Shown: positions 1 through 11,705, counted from the stretch's first letter. The stretch is DNA of 64,000 nucleotides from Vitis vinifera (GCF_030704535.1 NC_081811.1:299501-363500); one strand, 5' to 3'. Program-made: numbers and translations. Notes: generated by a model from the sequence alone, not told the origin.

Positions 1-1229
1 AAAGGATAAAAACAAGTGATCTTCTATATAAGTGGTAAGAGCATTTGAAAATGAAATATAACACTTCATTTAAAATTAGTAAATAAGTTACAAATCCGAG
101 TAATGATCTCCTTTCATAAAATGTACTAAAACAAATACAACATTTTGTATCCCATCTTTACATATTTCAAAACATTCATTTAAAATGAATTCATTTGGTA
201 TTTAAATGCTTTGAAATTATTGTGTCTTAAAGGTTACTATTTTCCATTAAAAGCTTTGAAATAATTATGTAATTAATTTCTTTTTGCTTTCAAATGTTGG
301 AAAACCTTTTTATCTTTCAAACACCATCTACAAACAAACTAGTTTTGCTTTTTAATCTTGAGGCATCTAAACCTTCCCCGATTCCCTTGTTTTTTTTTAA
401 TTTGAATTGAGAAAAAGATGGAGAACAAAATGGGGAAGAATATGAGATGGGGATGAGAATAAGGTGGAGGAGAGAAAGAGGCAAAAGGTAAAGGATTAAG
501 GTTAGGTTTTTTAGTATGGATGGAAGTTAAAGAAAATAGTAATGAGGTTATTTATATATTCTTTTGTATTTCAAAAATGTTTTTAAACGGTGGATTCTAT
601 TTAGTCAAAGCCTAGATTAAAGTATAATTCCTCTTTTTAAGTATTTCTTATCAACTTGAGCTACCAATGTTATGCTAGCCTTTGTGTTTTTGAACCGTGG
701 CCCAAGACCAAATGATTTAGGGTGTGTATAAGAGGGTGTTTTACAACAAAAATTTCCAAAAATCCATTATGTAAAATATATTCTCATTGCACTTAACCCT
801 GTTTACATATGATCACAATTTTGTAAAAAAATAAAAGTCTTTAAAAGTTCAAGAGTCTTAAAAGATGATTTTATGCTTTTCATTTAAGTTATTTATAGAT
901 TGTAAAGTACACATTTTTTAGTATGTTTAACTCATTGACATCTAAACTCACAAATGGAAATATAAAAGTGTAATCAATAGGAAATTCTTATTCTAATGAT
1001 TAGTTAAGTTGGAAGTTTGAGATTCCAATCAAGTGTTATTCTTATTCTAGTTTTTAGTTATTCTAGGAATTGGTTGAGATAATACAAATTTACATAATAA
1101 TCCTTTATATGATATTTTAAAATTAGATTCATTTATAAACAAATGAAGGAAGAAAAGTTAATCGTTTGTCATTTTCCCTTTTGTTTTTTATTTTTCAAGA
1201 CTTTGATTAAAAAATATCAAATCTTATTA
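1..1229. other. AT-rich spacer, no gene seen
   Basis: This stretch is AT-rich with many short homopolymers and no long open frame on either strand. I see no recognisable protein, RNA gene or clear transposon end. Confidence 0.5.
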
Positions 1230-1707
1230 TATGCACAAATTTCGTAAATTTTAATCCTGAGAAATTAGCAAAAAAAAAAAAGGAAAATAATGCGAACAAA
1301 ATATTTATTGAAATTAAAAATATTGTGGGTATAATCTCAAAAAATAATATTCTTTCCAAAAAAATATTTTTCCTCTGATTCTTTTGCCTTGATCACACTT
1401 TGGAATATGACGATGACGTTTTTTTGATTTCGGGTATCAATCGAGGACCACAAGTGACTTATTCTCGTATGATCTTGTTGAATGGCGAAGAACGCGTGTA
1501 GCAATTCTTTTGCTATTTACCGAACTTGTAAGGAAATTTGATGAAATTTTTTCTTTTGTTGTGAACCCCATTTTCCCGTACGAAGTTACCTTTGGATTTT
1601 ATCCTTAGGATTTTCCTTTCTGGATTTTTTTTTTTTATTTCTGAATTTCCTCCCCCTTCTTTATATAAGACACCTCTATTTATAGGTGAAGATAGGGAAT
1701 TTGAATC
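1230..1707 (-). repeat. LTR piece (3' side) of decayed gypsy-type element
   Basis: About 475 bp here align by eye with 7690-8172 in the same orientation. Shared landmarks include GCACAAATTT at the left end, the run around AATATTTATTGAAATTAAA, the GACGATGACG block, and CACCTCTATTTATAGG at 1671-1686. Similarity stops just after GGGAATTTGAAT near 1707. Read on the minus strand, TATTTATAGG becomes a TATA box, so this copy keeps the R-U5 part but has lost most of U3. Because the internal gag frame is also on the minus strand, this is the element's downstream LTR. Similarity looks well below identity, so the insertion is old. Confidence 0.75.
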
Positions 1708-2039
1708 ATTTTTCAATTCGTTTTTCTTTTTGCTTTACACGTTCAATCCCTTCCAATTTTTCATCTCTATATACATTTTTTATATATATAAAGCGGACAA
1801 TAATTGAGAAACTTGACTTGAACTTTTTTCAGAAAGCTCTTTTGATCTTTAGGTGTTCTTCAACCCAACTTGAGAAACCCGACTTGAATTCACCACGAGA
1901 AATCTTCACCTCTTCAAACTTGTAAGTTTTTTTTTTGTTATATATATATATATCATGCCATACCAAGGCCATGTCGTAGGTGGCATGTCAAATTCAATGG
2001 AAACGTGCCACAAATGTGTTGCCTTGAAACGTCATCACT

Positions 2040-2930
2040 TTTTTTGAACACGTGTTAGCCTTCATCATTTGTAGAGACGAATTTAATTTCAGGTAATTTA
2101 ATTAATTAATTTTTTTAGTTACCTTAATATTTGAGGGGATTTTTTTTAATAAAATTAAATATCCATGAAAAAATATGAATATTTAAAATTTGACCCTCAT
2201 GTAATCAAGTCGTAGCCCTGATGTGAAAGGGTGTCGTATTTTCGGCACTTATGTGCTAAATTATTCACCCATGCAAATTGGCTTGATTTGAATGCATAGT
2301 GGTGTTCCAGTTTTAATATCTAATTAAAACCTGGAATAATACTTGGTATCTATGCAAACAAGTTATAGCCTTGATGCTACACGGTGTTATATTTTCGGCA
2401 CTTATGTGCTAAAGTCTTCACTCATGCAAATTGGTTTGACTTGAATGCATTGTGATATTTCAAGGGAGAAAAAAACCTTCTTTTTTTAACTCGCGTTAGC
2501 CTCCATTATTCGCAAAGGTGGATTTGATTTCAGGTAATTTAATTTAATTTAATTAATTAATAATTAAAAAAAATTACCTTAATACTTTAGGGGAATTTTT
2601 AACAAAATTAAATATCCATAAAAAAAATATGAATGTTTAAAATTTGACCCTCATGTAATCAAGTTGTAACCCTGACGTGAAACGGTGTCGCATTTTCGGT
2701 ACTTATGTGCTAAAGTCTTCACCCATGTAAATTGGCTTGACTTCAATGCATAGTGGTGTTTAAGTTTTAATATTTAATTAAAACTAAAATAATACTTTGT
2801 ATCTATGCAAACAAGTTATGACCCTTATGCTACACGGTGTTGTACTTTCAGCGCTTAATACGACTTGAGTGCTAAGGTCTTCACCTATGCAAATTGGCTT
2901 AACTTAAATGCATAGTGACATTTAAAAACT
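2040..2930. repeat. Two diverged ~440-bp tandem units
   Basis: The block beginning near 2040 (GTTAGCCTTCATCATT, then TTTCAGGTAATTTAATT) recurs near 2484 (GTTAGCCTCCATTATT, then TTTCAGGTAATTTAATT). Each unit also contains two copies of a shorter motif with ATGCAAATTGGCTTGA or close variants and GGTGTCGTATTTTCGGCACTT. The array lies between the left LTR piece and the PMD pseudogene. No coding frame is visible. It may be the 5' flank of the PMD gene or internal retroelement sequence. Confidence 0.6.
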
Positions 2931-2978
2931 TAGACTCATATTTTATTCATCTATTTTTCTACCTCTTTTTTGTGTAGG

Positions 2979-4084
2979 ATGGTGTTCTTCAAATGTTTTA
3001 AAGAGAAGACTGTAACCATTCTTGAAGATGATAGTGAAGATTTTGAAGAAGGGACTACCTTGTCAGTGCATAGGTCACTTACTGACCTTCAATTTTTGTC
3101 AATGCCAGTGACAAAGGACCCATTACACATTTCTTCATGGTCCCAAGTTGCATTTTGCAAGTTTACAAATATTAGCAATTCAAAACTTAATAAGGTGAAA
3201 CCTGTTTCTGATGTTCTGCTGTTGAATTCCTCTTACCCAACTACTATTGAGGTTCATGATGAATTTGGATTATTGGTTCTCGTGTTCGTGAAGGAGAAGA
3301 CAAATGGGGAAGCTCATTCAAAGTACTTGGGGAATCTTTCTTTATCGAAGGATATTGGGAATGGGTTGAGGAGGCATTGGGTCGGCATGGACCATTCCTT
3401 AAAGGATGTAAGCTTTATGAAGCTATTTTTGCATCTTTATTCAACTATGATCATCAAGCCTCTATGATTAGGGCCTTTTGCGAACGTTGGTGTCCTACCA
3501 CTAACACCTTGCATACTTCCATTGGAGAGGTTTCCATCTCTCTTTGGGACTTGTATCGTATTGTTGGACTACCCATCAGTGGATCTTTTTATGATGAGAT
3601 GGTGCCGAGCGCGGAAGAGTTATCTAATGATGCAACAAAGTCTTTACTCCTACCAAGTTGTCGAAACTTATTCCTTGCATATCATCAAATTTGCTCTGAG
3701 ACAAAAAGGAAGTCTTTAGTCAAGTTAGCCTCTTGAGTGTCATTTTGGCACAAATGCTCTATGAAGTATGCAAAATCTCCAAAGAAAAGTACAAGGAATA
3801 AGGCGCAGAGGCTTAAGGAAACTCATAACCCCTCTGGGAAAATTGATCCTATTAAATCTCATACTCAATCGCAGATGGAAGTTTTTGACAACCTTGGCAT
3901 AGCTGAGACAGTTGTTAAAGAGACTTACTTGGCCATTTTTTTAGCATGTTGGTTATGTAAGTTTGTTCTTCCTTGGGGGTGTCAATTTGATTTGTCCTAG
4001 AGTCTTCAAAGTAGCTAGTAGAATGGCTCAAGGTGAGACATTTGGCATTGTTGTTCCGGTGTTGGCAAACATTTACAACGACTT
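2979..4084 (+). pseudogene. Plant mobile domain (PMD) pseudogene, antisense within the gypsy element
   Basis: Three successive frames read as one plant-mobile-domain protein (aminotransferase-like, PF10536 type). The first segment (2979 to about 3350) contains SWSQVAFCKFTN and YLGNLSLSK. The second (about 3350-4000) continues with YWEWVEEALGRHGPFL, FCERWCPTTNTLHTSIGE, SISLWDLYRIVGLPISGSFY and SFWHKCSMKYAKSP. The third (about 3963-4090) has RVFKVASRMAQGETF and VPVLANIYND. Frameshifts near 3350 and 3970-4000 and an in-frame TGA at 3734-3736 break it. A TGTGTAG acceptor-like site immediately precedes the ATG at 2979, suggesting an upstream intron. PMD proteins (MAIN/MAIL family) act in plant genome stability and silencing, and many PMD genes are carried by transposable elements. 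This copy runs opposite to gag, in the position where some plant gypsy elements carry an extra antisense frame. Confidence 0.8.
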
Positions 4085-4250
4085 AAAATGCAATTGTCTT
4101 TATATTGTTTATTATATACTTGCATATAATTGTCTCTTAAATTCACTTGTGTAAATTTGCGAAAAGAGACCATCACCCTATTCACCCCCCTCCCCCCCCC
4201 CCCCTCTAAGGTGATTACCATAGGTTGGATTAGCCTAATATTCCTAACAT
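4085..4250 (+). repeat. Terminal fragment of a second LTR family (ends CTAACA)
   Basis: After the PMD remnant comes GAGACCATCACCCTATTCA, a long C tract at about 4185-4204, then GGTTGGATTAGCCTAATATTCCTAACA-like sequence ending near 4250. A related C-rich segment following GACCATCACCC occurs at 61.7 kb, within an element whose left end begins TGTTAG. The TGTTAG...CTAACA pairing suggests both belong to one LTR family, of which only the 3' end survives here. Confidence 0.45.
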
Positions 4251-4345
4251 TGCCTTTTCAAGTTTTCAACTTAATGAACTTTTTTTTTTGGTGCATCGTA
4301 TGCAGTTTATGCTCATGCGGGCCAGGAGCATCACTTGTCTTGAGT

Positions 4346-4785
4346 TTGATTAAAGAATGATAAATTCGTGTCCTTGGAATAAATTTTAATTGAGGGTCAA
4401 AGATGACTTATTCTTAACCAAACTTGTAAAGACCTTTCTTAAGCATTTTGGAGAACAAAAGAAATCTTTTGAATTCATCTTGATTTTCTTCAACCTTAAA
4501 AGTGGATGAATGACACTTTTGTATTGTGTTTGATATTCTTCCACGAGCTTGTTGAAGAATGTGTCAAGCTTGGACTTGATTTTAATCCAATGGTGGTAAA
4601 TACGTGTTCTTAGAGCAAAATTTAATAGAGGGTCAATGATGACTTGATCTCAAGTAAACTTATCAACAATTTCCTCAAGTGTTTTGAAAAACCTAACCTT
4701 ATCTTCTTTAGCTTTGAAGGTGGATGAATGACACTTTTGTTTGTATTTGATATTTTTCCACGAGCTTGTTGAAGAATGTTTGAAG
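4346..4785. repeat. Two-copy tandem duplication, ~218-bp unit
   Basis: GTGGATGAATGACACTTTTG followed by TTTGATATT and TTCCACGAGCTTGTTGAAGA occurs at about 4502 and again at about 4720. The preceding part (GAGGGTCAA.GATGACTT) is repeated with the same offset of roughly 218 bp. Copies are diverged. The region lies between the PMD pseudogene and the end of gag, where pol would be expected in a complete element. No reverse transcriptase or integrase frame is visible. Confidence 0.6.
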
Positions 4786-5189
4786 TTTGATTTCAACTTT
4801 TGAAGCTTCATTTTTGGATTTAGCTTCTGGGTTGCATTGCCTTTTTGAGAACGCGTCATGCTAAAAGAAAAGAATACTTGTATGTAAAGAAGTTGGAGAT
4901 TTTAGTTTGGAATATTCAAATTTGACTTCTTTAATACAAAGAGTTTGTTCTTCAGTTAAAAAAGTTTGCCAAGAATTTTTATTTTTTTTACTACAGTTTA
5001 AGCTCTTGTAGGATAGGAGTAATATGCAGTTTAGGCTCATGTTTTAAGGAACATCATTGGAATGCCGAGGTTTGAAAACAACTGTGGTAAAATTTGATGT
5101 CACACCATTTTCATCGTCTCTGGTGTAGGTGATGTTTACACAACATGTCACACAATCGTGGCCTTTGTCCTTAAATTTTTTTGCCCCTT

Positions 5190-7615
5190 TTATTTTTGTG
5201 GCATAAAGTGATGAATTCTTAAGTATCTGGATAGTGCAATTCGTGTTTCCTCAAGAAGTTGTAACATTTCATGGATATTGAAGAGCGAGGGTAAGCGCTG
5301 TAAGTTTGCTACTACCTCATCATCTTCCTTGGTTTTGTTTGGTTCTGCACCGAAAGATTTTTCTTCATCTTTACTTGACTCATTTTCTTTCAAAATCTCA
5401 TGACAAGAGACCATATGAGTGGATGTCACCATCCTTTTATTGAAGAACTCCAGAGGGAAGTATTCTCCTAAGGTGATAGAGGTGATGACCTTTTGTACCA
5501 AGAGGTTATCAACCTGAACAATCGCTTGTTTTCTTTTAGGTTTATTTTTTTCTTTTTTTTCGCATATCGATGAATATTTTGCTTACGTTGTTCTTTCCTA
5601 GGAAGATTTGGGTAGGGATGAGATTTTTGCTTCTTGTGAGGTCTTCTTCGTGTCACCAATGTCCAACCTTCTTCATTATACGACATTGATTCATTATCAA
5701 AATAGAAGTGACGAATGGTGTCTTGACATGACACTTGTGTTTGCTTTGGTTTCGGTGACTCGCATTGGATAGTATCGGCGTATGCCCCCAGTGTCTTAGG
5801 TGGAACATGTAACGAAACAGGATCGAGGGACCCAAATGTGACTATAGCATGATTTGACTTTACTACTTCATCCAGATCCAGATGAATTCTTTTTTGTTTT
5901 GCAAGTTTCATTATAAAATCTTTTAAGATGAAACATTTCTCGACTGGGTGATTGGCGATTCAATGGTAATGACAATAATTCGGATCATTAACACGACTCA
6001 TTTCTTCTGGACGCTTGCACTCAGGTATCTCAATAACCTTTTTCTAGAGCAGGTCTTCCAACATACTAGGCCTATCAAAGTCAGAAAAATCATACTTCTT
6101 TTTCTCTAATTCCTTTAAGGTGAATCGACACTTCTCATTTTCCTAGGTTGGTCTAGCCTTTTTCATTTTTTTCTTTTTATCTTGTGTTGAGATTTTGATA
6201 GGAGTCGTATTTACTATCATTGACTCTTAGATGAGTTTTATTGAATTCTTATCACTTGTTTTCCTATTGTGTCTTTCTCTTTGCTGGTCAACGATAATGT
6301 CTTTTTTAGCACCATGGTTGGCTATACTGAGTTTTATGTCATGTGCTCGAGTAGTTAATTCTTCAAAGGTACGAGGTCGTATTCCTTGGAAGATGTATAG
6401 GAGACTCCAATGCATTCCTTGTATGCACATCTCCATGGCTGATACCTCAGATAATCTATCTTTGCAGTCAATGCTTAAGGAACGCCAACAGTTGATATAG
6501 TCTATAACCGACTCGTCTTTCCATTGCTTAGTGTTAGTAAGCTCCATCATGCTTACAGTTTGTCGGGTGCTATAGAAACGATTGAGGAATTCACGTTCCA
6601 TTTGGTCCCAACTATTGATATACTCAGGCGCAAGGTCTATGTACCAATCGAAAACATTTCCTTGGAGAGAACGGACGAATTGTTTAACTAATAAGTCACT
6701 ATTTGTACCTGCATTATTACAAGTTTCAATTAAATGGGCAACATGTTGTTTTGGATTTCCCTTCCTGTCAAATGATTGAAATTTTGGAAGTTGATAGCTC
6801 ATAGACATACATAGGTTATCAATCCTCTTAGTGTAAGGTTTAGAGTACATGAGCATACTCTGTGAGGGTCCACCGTACTACGCTCTAATGGTGTTATTTA
6901 TCATGTCCTGAAGATGTTGGATAGATAATGACGCTATTGAGGCAGATTCTGTTGTTTGTCTCTCAACTTGCATTGTCCTATACGTATGTGGTGCATCATC
7001 GAGATGAGATACGACATTCGAAAGGTGGTTGAGTCCTTGACTTGACTTACCCGTATTTTGTACTTCTGCCTCAACCTTGTTTATGAGAGAGACTATCTGC
7101 ATATCCTTCTCGTTGACTGTCTTGGTGAGTTTGGCAATGGCGCAAGCCATATCTGCTAATTGTTCCTCTACTGTTGTAGTGCCAGTTGTCATTACCGGCA
7201 TAGTTATCGAGAAGGAAGAAGTAAAAGAGTTGGAATGATTGGAGTAGTTTTCCTCTTTTGACATTCCAATTGGCGATCTAGAGTGTGAGCCAATGCTAGA
7301 GTTGACATTGGTAACAAAGCAAGGAGATTCATCCCCAAAATCATGTAGTGTTGAAGGGAGTTCTCCCATGCTACGAGGACTATGGCTCTTTACCCCCAGA
7401 GAGACCATGGTGATGAATGGTTGGTGCTCGTCATGCGTTTTTACCGGTTTTAGCAAACAAGCAAACTCACTTGTTTGTTTTGTTGAGAGTGAAAATGTTG
7501 ATTTTGCTTTGCTACGAGTCATGGGGCCCGTAGCGGCGTCATGTGTCGATTGTGCAATGACGATCTTGCCATTGCCCTTGTTGATATGCACAACTTGAGT
7601 TCTTTTAGGTGTCAT
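5190..7615 (-). pseudogene. Gag polyprotein pseudogene of a non-autonomous Ty3/gypsy-type element
   Basis: The minus strand from an ATG at 7615 reads an N-terminal region (MTPKRTQVVHINKGNGK), then a retrotransposon gag domain (PF03732 type) in 6227-6856 with PKFQSFDRKGNPKQHVAHLI, VKQFVRSLQGNVFDWYIDL and EREFLNRFYSTRQTVSMMEL. A single in-frame TAG at 6878-6880 separates the two parts. Between 6226 and 5911 the frame continues through several stops with the recognisable pieces DPNYCHYH and ANHPVEKCFILKDFIM. The 5468-5911 part contains NEEGWTLVTRRRPHKK and a basic tract. A frameshift near 5500 leads to the last segment, ending at 5190. I see no protease active site, reverse transcriptase, RNase H or integrase, so the element could only have moved with proteins supplied in trans. 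Confidence 0.82.
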
Positions 7616-7689
7616 CGATGAAGTAGAGATCAATCTTCTAACAAAAGATATGAGAGGCAGAGATGCCTCATCGGGCGTGTCAGAAATTT

Positions 7690-8172
7690 GTACGCACAAA
7701 TTTTGTAAATTTTGGTCCTGCGAAATTAGCAAAACAAAATAGGAAAATAATGTGAACAAAATATTTATTGAAATTAAAAATATTGCGGGTACAATCTCAA
7801 AAAATAATATTCTATCCAAAAGAATATTTTCTCTTTGATTTTTTTTGCTTTGATCACACTTTGGAAGATGACGATGACGTTTTATTGATTTCAAAGATCA
7901 ATTGAGGGCCACAAGTGGCTTATTCCCAAATGACCTTGTTGAATGGCGAAGAACATGTGTAGCAGTTTTTTTGCCGTTTACTGAACTTGTAGGGAGATTT
8001 GATGAAGCTCTTTCTTTTGTTGTGAACCCCATTTTCCGGTACAAAGTTACCTTTGGATTTTCTCCTTTGGATTTTCCTTTCTGGATTTTTTTATTATTTT
8101 ATTTCTGAATTTCCTCCCCCTTCTTGATAGAAGACACCTCTATTTATAGGTGAGGATAGGGAATTTGAATTT
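7690..8172 (-). repeat. LTR piece (5' side) of the gypsy-type element; outer edge uncertain
   Basis: This segment corresponds to 1230-1707 and lies just upstream, on the minus strand, of the gag start at 7615. Shared blocks run from GCACAAATTTTGTAAAT through GATCACACTTTGGAAGATGACG to CACCTCTATTTATAGG. U3 should continue to the right, possibly to about 8330 past the AAT/ATT microsatellite, but the left LTR has no counterpart there, so the outer boundary and target duplication cannot be fixed. No canonical primer-binding site was recognised between 7616 and 7690. Confidence 0.75.
8141..8150 (-). promoter_or_regulatory. TATA box of the retroelement LTR
   Basis: TATTTATAGG on the plus strand reads CCTATAAATA on the minus strand. 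It is conserved in the other LTR piece at 1677-1686 and oriented towards gag. Confidence 0.6.
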
Positions 8173-8260
8173 CAAATTCCCCAATTTTAGTTGCTTAATT
8201 CAAGGGATTTAATTCCTTAATTTTAGCAAATTTTCTTCTCCGAGAAGTTTTACCAACAAG

Positions 8261-8317
8261 ATAATAATAATAATAATAATAATAATTTTCTTATTATTAT
8301 TATTATTATTATTATTA
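8261..8317. repeat. AAT/ATT microsatellite forming a palindrome
   Basis: About nine ATA/AAT trinucleotides are followed, after a short TTTTC spacer, by about nine TTA/ATT trinucleotides. The two halves are reverse complements and could fold into a long A-T hairpin. Confidence 0.85.
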
Positions 8318-9559
8318 TCATTTTTATAGTTGGAGATTAGAAAGACTTATCCATAAGATGATTTTTTTTTTTTTTTTTAAGATCAAATTTGTGGTAATTT
8401 AATCCACTATTTTTTTTTATGTCTACAGTTACTTCAATAACATATTCTCCAAGTTTTGAGCATGTATCTAAAGAAATGAAACTTCTAAAGCTATTTGCAC
8501 TCAAACATGGTAACTCTACGTATGGATACAAAATAACTTATTCCTTAGTTAACTCGTAAACCAAACACCCTTTGGTTTGAGACTCTTATGATCTCTGTTA
8601 GTGACTTAGATGAAGTTATTAGGTGCTAAAAAAACAAAACTCAAAGGAATCCAAGTTGGATTAGAGTCTAACTGCGTTATGATTTAATTGTTCTAGAGGT
8701 GAAATCTAATTTCTTTCCAAGCCTTCTTAATTGTTTAAACATCATTTGTTTGGATCCAAGTAAAGTGGAATTATTATTATGTAATATTGTAAACAAATTT
8801 ACTAGAAATACTATTTCAAAGTTCCATAATATAATTTTTACTAATTTTACTTAGTTGAAACAATTCTGTAAATTTTGTTGATACCTATGACATAAGCATG
8901 AAAAAAGAAATAATTGTAGTTGAGTTTGATGTTGTTTCCTTTTCCTTAATGCATGTTTTTATATTTTCCAAACAAAAAAAAAAAAAAAAGGGAAGCATTT
9001 TTCTCCTCTAAGCACATGTTGGCTTCAATCCTATCAAAAGACATTTTCACTCGTATTTATTATTATGTTGCACATGTAACCATTTCTTTAAAAGTCGTTA
9101 CCTTCATTGTAGTAAAGTTTATAATGTTATGATAAAGTTCATAAAAACACGACATAATGTAATATAATAAGTTTTCATTAATAAATTTACTTTTTATGAT
9201 TTTTTTGTCTCATTTTTATCCTTGATTGCATTAATTAATATATAAGCATTCACATTGTATCACTTGCATTGTATATGACTTTGGTGTATTAGGAGTTATA
9301 CAAAAAATTCAAGTTATGAGTTATTTGCAAGATGATAAGTAGATCACAACTAGTTTATCGATTTACACAATCTATCTAAGACTATAATGCATTACCTCCT
9401 AATTGAATGAATGACTTGTTTTGGTGATTAAGGTGGTTTTTCCATAGTGAGTACACAAAACTGTGTGGTCACACATTGGACAAAGCTTACAATGAATCAT
9501 GATGTTAGCTATCAAGTAATTATAATTCACCAAGATACTATGTTGCATCGATTCTTAAC
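8318..9559. other. AT-rich spacer, no gene seen
   Basis: No coding frame or RNA gene was recognised. Long A and T tracts (for example near 8366 and 8975) are the only obvious features. Part of 9230-9559 may belong to the LTR-like copy that follows. Confidence 0.4.
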
Positions 9560-11170
9560 CTTAAGAAAATATTGAGCTAATGTTGAGGTCATTAATGGCT
9601 TTCATGTATGAGTGAGACTTTAATGTGATCATATATCCCTTATAGATTGGCTTATTATTGGTTAAGGTATGTGAAGATAGGTATTTTCAATATAAACATC
9701 ATAATATCTCATAGGGTTTGAGACAATATGTTTTTTTAGGTGATCTTAAAGACATATGATCATGAAATTTATGGTCATAGTAATTCTTTAACTAAAATTT
9801 GACATATACTCTTAGAAAACTAAACTATGTTAGTTATTCACATAATGAGCAAATTTAAGATTCAATGATTGAAGAGATAACAATGCAAGGTTGATAATAC
9901 TTACATTGTTAGATTATGGATACTAATTCATGGGCAGTCCACTCAAGTTTATATCTCGTTTATCACACAACATTGAAATGCAAATGACTTTTTATAGTGG
10001 GATGATAAGTTGCTAAGAACTTCATATTGTTCCATCATCCAATCCTAAATCATATAGGGTACATATTTTTATACCTTAGGCTTCCCCATAAATTATTATA
10101 GTGGAAACCATGACAATAAAAACCAATTATTATAGATTTAGAGAATATAGTAATTGTACCTTTGATTTTGATGTTTCTAGATCATTTCTAAATCGATAAA
10201 GTCGTGGAAATCGCTTTAGAACTCGTCTACCCAGTCTTCTTCCACCCAATCACACTTTACATAGTCCTAGGTACAAGAAAAGTGTGGGTGACTAGGGACT
10301 CTCTCTAGAAGAAAACAAGCAAAAGTTTACAACCTTAACCCTTAAAAGGGTATTTATAGGGCTCTCTATGGGCTTAAATGACTTGAGCCTAAATTGGTTT
10401 GGGCTACCTAATCTAACCCATGTTAGTTCAAATTAATTAATTAACCCTATTGGGCCCCATTAATAAATTAGTCTGGTCTATAAAGAAAATTCATAAGATC
10501 TAGTGCAACATTACGTTTTTACCAAAAACGCATTTATGTACATTTATGAATTTAAAACCCAAATCCCTTAAAATAAATGTGTTATCATGAATTAGGTGCT
10601 CAAGTAGCGACTACTATGATCCATAAGAAAATACCGACTCTCTCAAAAATCAATTCTAAAATTAATTCAATATTCTACTTAAAAGAATCAGTTACACTTT
10701 TGTATCCCATGTCATTACAATAAAGTGAATGCTCAAATATATGACCTACTATCCATTGCATACAGACTTCTTATAAATTAATGTCTATAATTTAATAAGG
10801 TAGTGTTATCACCTATTAAGATTACTTATGTAATCATTGAGTTACAAATCTTCCTTATTATATGATCAATTAACATACTCTACCTCTAAGAAACATATGT
10901 CAAATTTCCTCTAAAAGAAATACTATGATTATAATATTTTAGATCACATGTCATTTGGATCACCTAAGGAGACACACTGTCTCAATCTTATGAAATATCA
11001 TGGTACCTCTATTGAGTATATATATTGTCACCAACCTCCATCAACATTAACTCAATCCATAGGGATATATGGATCTCACTCACATGTCAAAGTCTTTTGT
11101 TGATTTTGAAACAAATTTAATATCCTCTAAAGGTTGATATTCCATGCAATAAAGTAGTTTGATGAATTAT
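9560..11170. repeat. Inverted pair of diverged LTR-like sequences
   Basis: The plus strand at about 9580-10000 resembles the reverse complement of about 10740-11150. Matching landmarks, left against right (reverse complemented), include TGAGTGAGACTTTAATG with TGAGTGAGATCCATATA, TTTAGGTGATCTTAAAGACA with CTTAGGTGATCCAAATGACA, and AAATTTGACATATACTCTTA with AAATTTGACATATGTTTCTT. The right copy has a minus-strand TATA-like sequence (CCTATAAATACCC) near 10350 and ends near 10060, which fits an LTR in minus orientation. The left copy would be a second member in plus orientation, truncated near 10020. Neither has a gag or pol frame beside it. Confidence 0.5.
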
Positions 11171-11234
11171 GACAATTGATAGTCTTACATCATAATTTAC
11201 CATAGTTAAATATATTTTATTTCTCAACCTTTAG

Positions 11235-11705
11235 CGTGTTTTACATTTTGTTCCCTCACATTCAAAACTCAACACTTTGTCTTCCCAAATCTGTTAAAGA
11301 GTAACACTTAACCCTCAAATTACAAAACTTTCATAAAATTATAAAAAAAATCAGTTTTTTTTTTTTGCACTTTGATTCGAACATTGGTTTCAATTATGTA
11401 TAATTAACTTTAAATTGATAGTCTTGAAGTGAAATTCCTCAAATGCTTCAAAATATGACAACTACCATTTTTTATTTTTTATTTTAAAAGGATGCTTGTA
11501 TGTCCATTTGTGAGTTTTGCATGCAATTGTGAAGTGTGGTAGCTTTGAACTTGAAGAATAAATATTTTTCTTTTTGTTTCAATCTTATTTTTATTTTTTA
11601 ACTTAACTTGTTATTTATTGATTTTTTTAATAAGTTTAGGAGCAAAATATTGCATTTCAACAAATTTATAAGACAAAGTATAAAACAGTTCAAAGGTTGA
11701 AGGGT
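11235..11705. repeat. Possible MITE-like element with weak terminal inverted repeats
   Basis: The left edge CAACCTTTAGCGTGTTTTACATTTTG partly matches the reverse complement of the right edge (CAACCTTTGAACTGTTTTATACTTTG). The interior is AT-rich and non-coding. I could not identify a target duplication. Confidence 0.3.

Noticed and set aside
2979-4084. PMD gene captured by a Mutator-like (Pack-MULE) element
   Set aside because: I found no long terminal inverted repeats or 9-bp duplication around it; placement inside the gypsy element explains it better.
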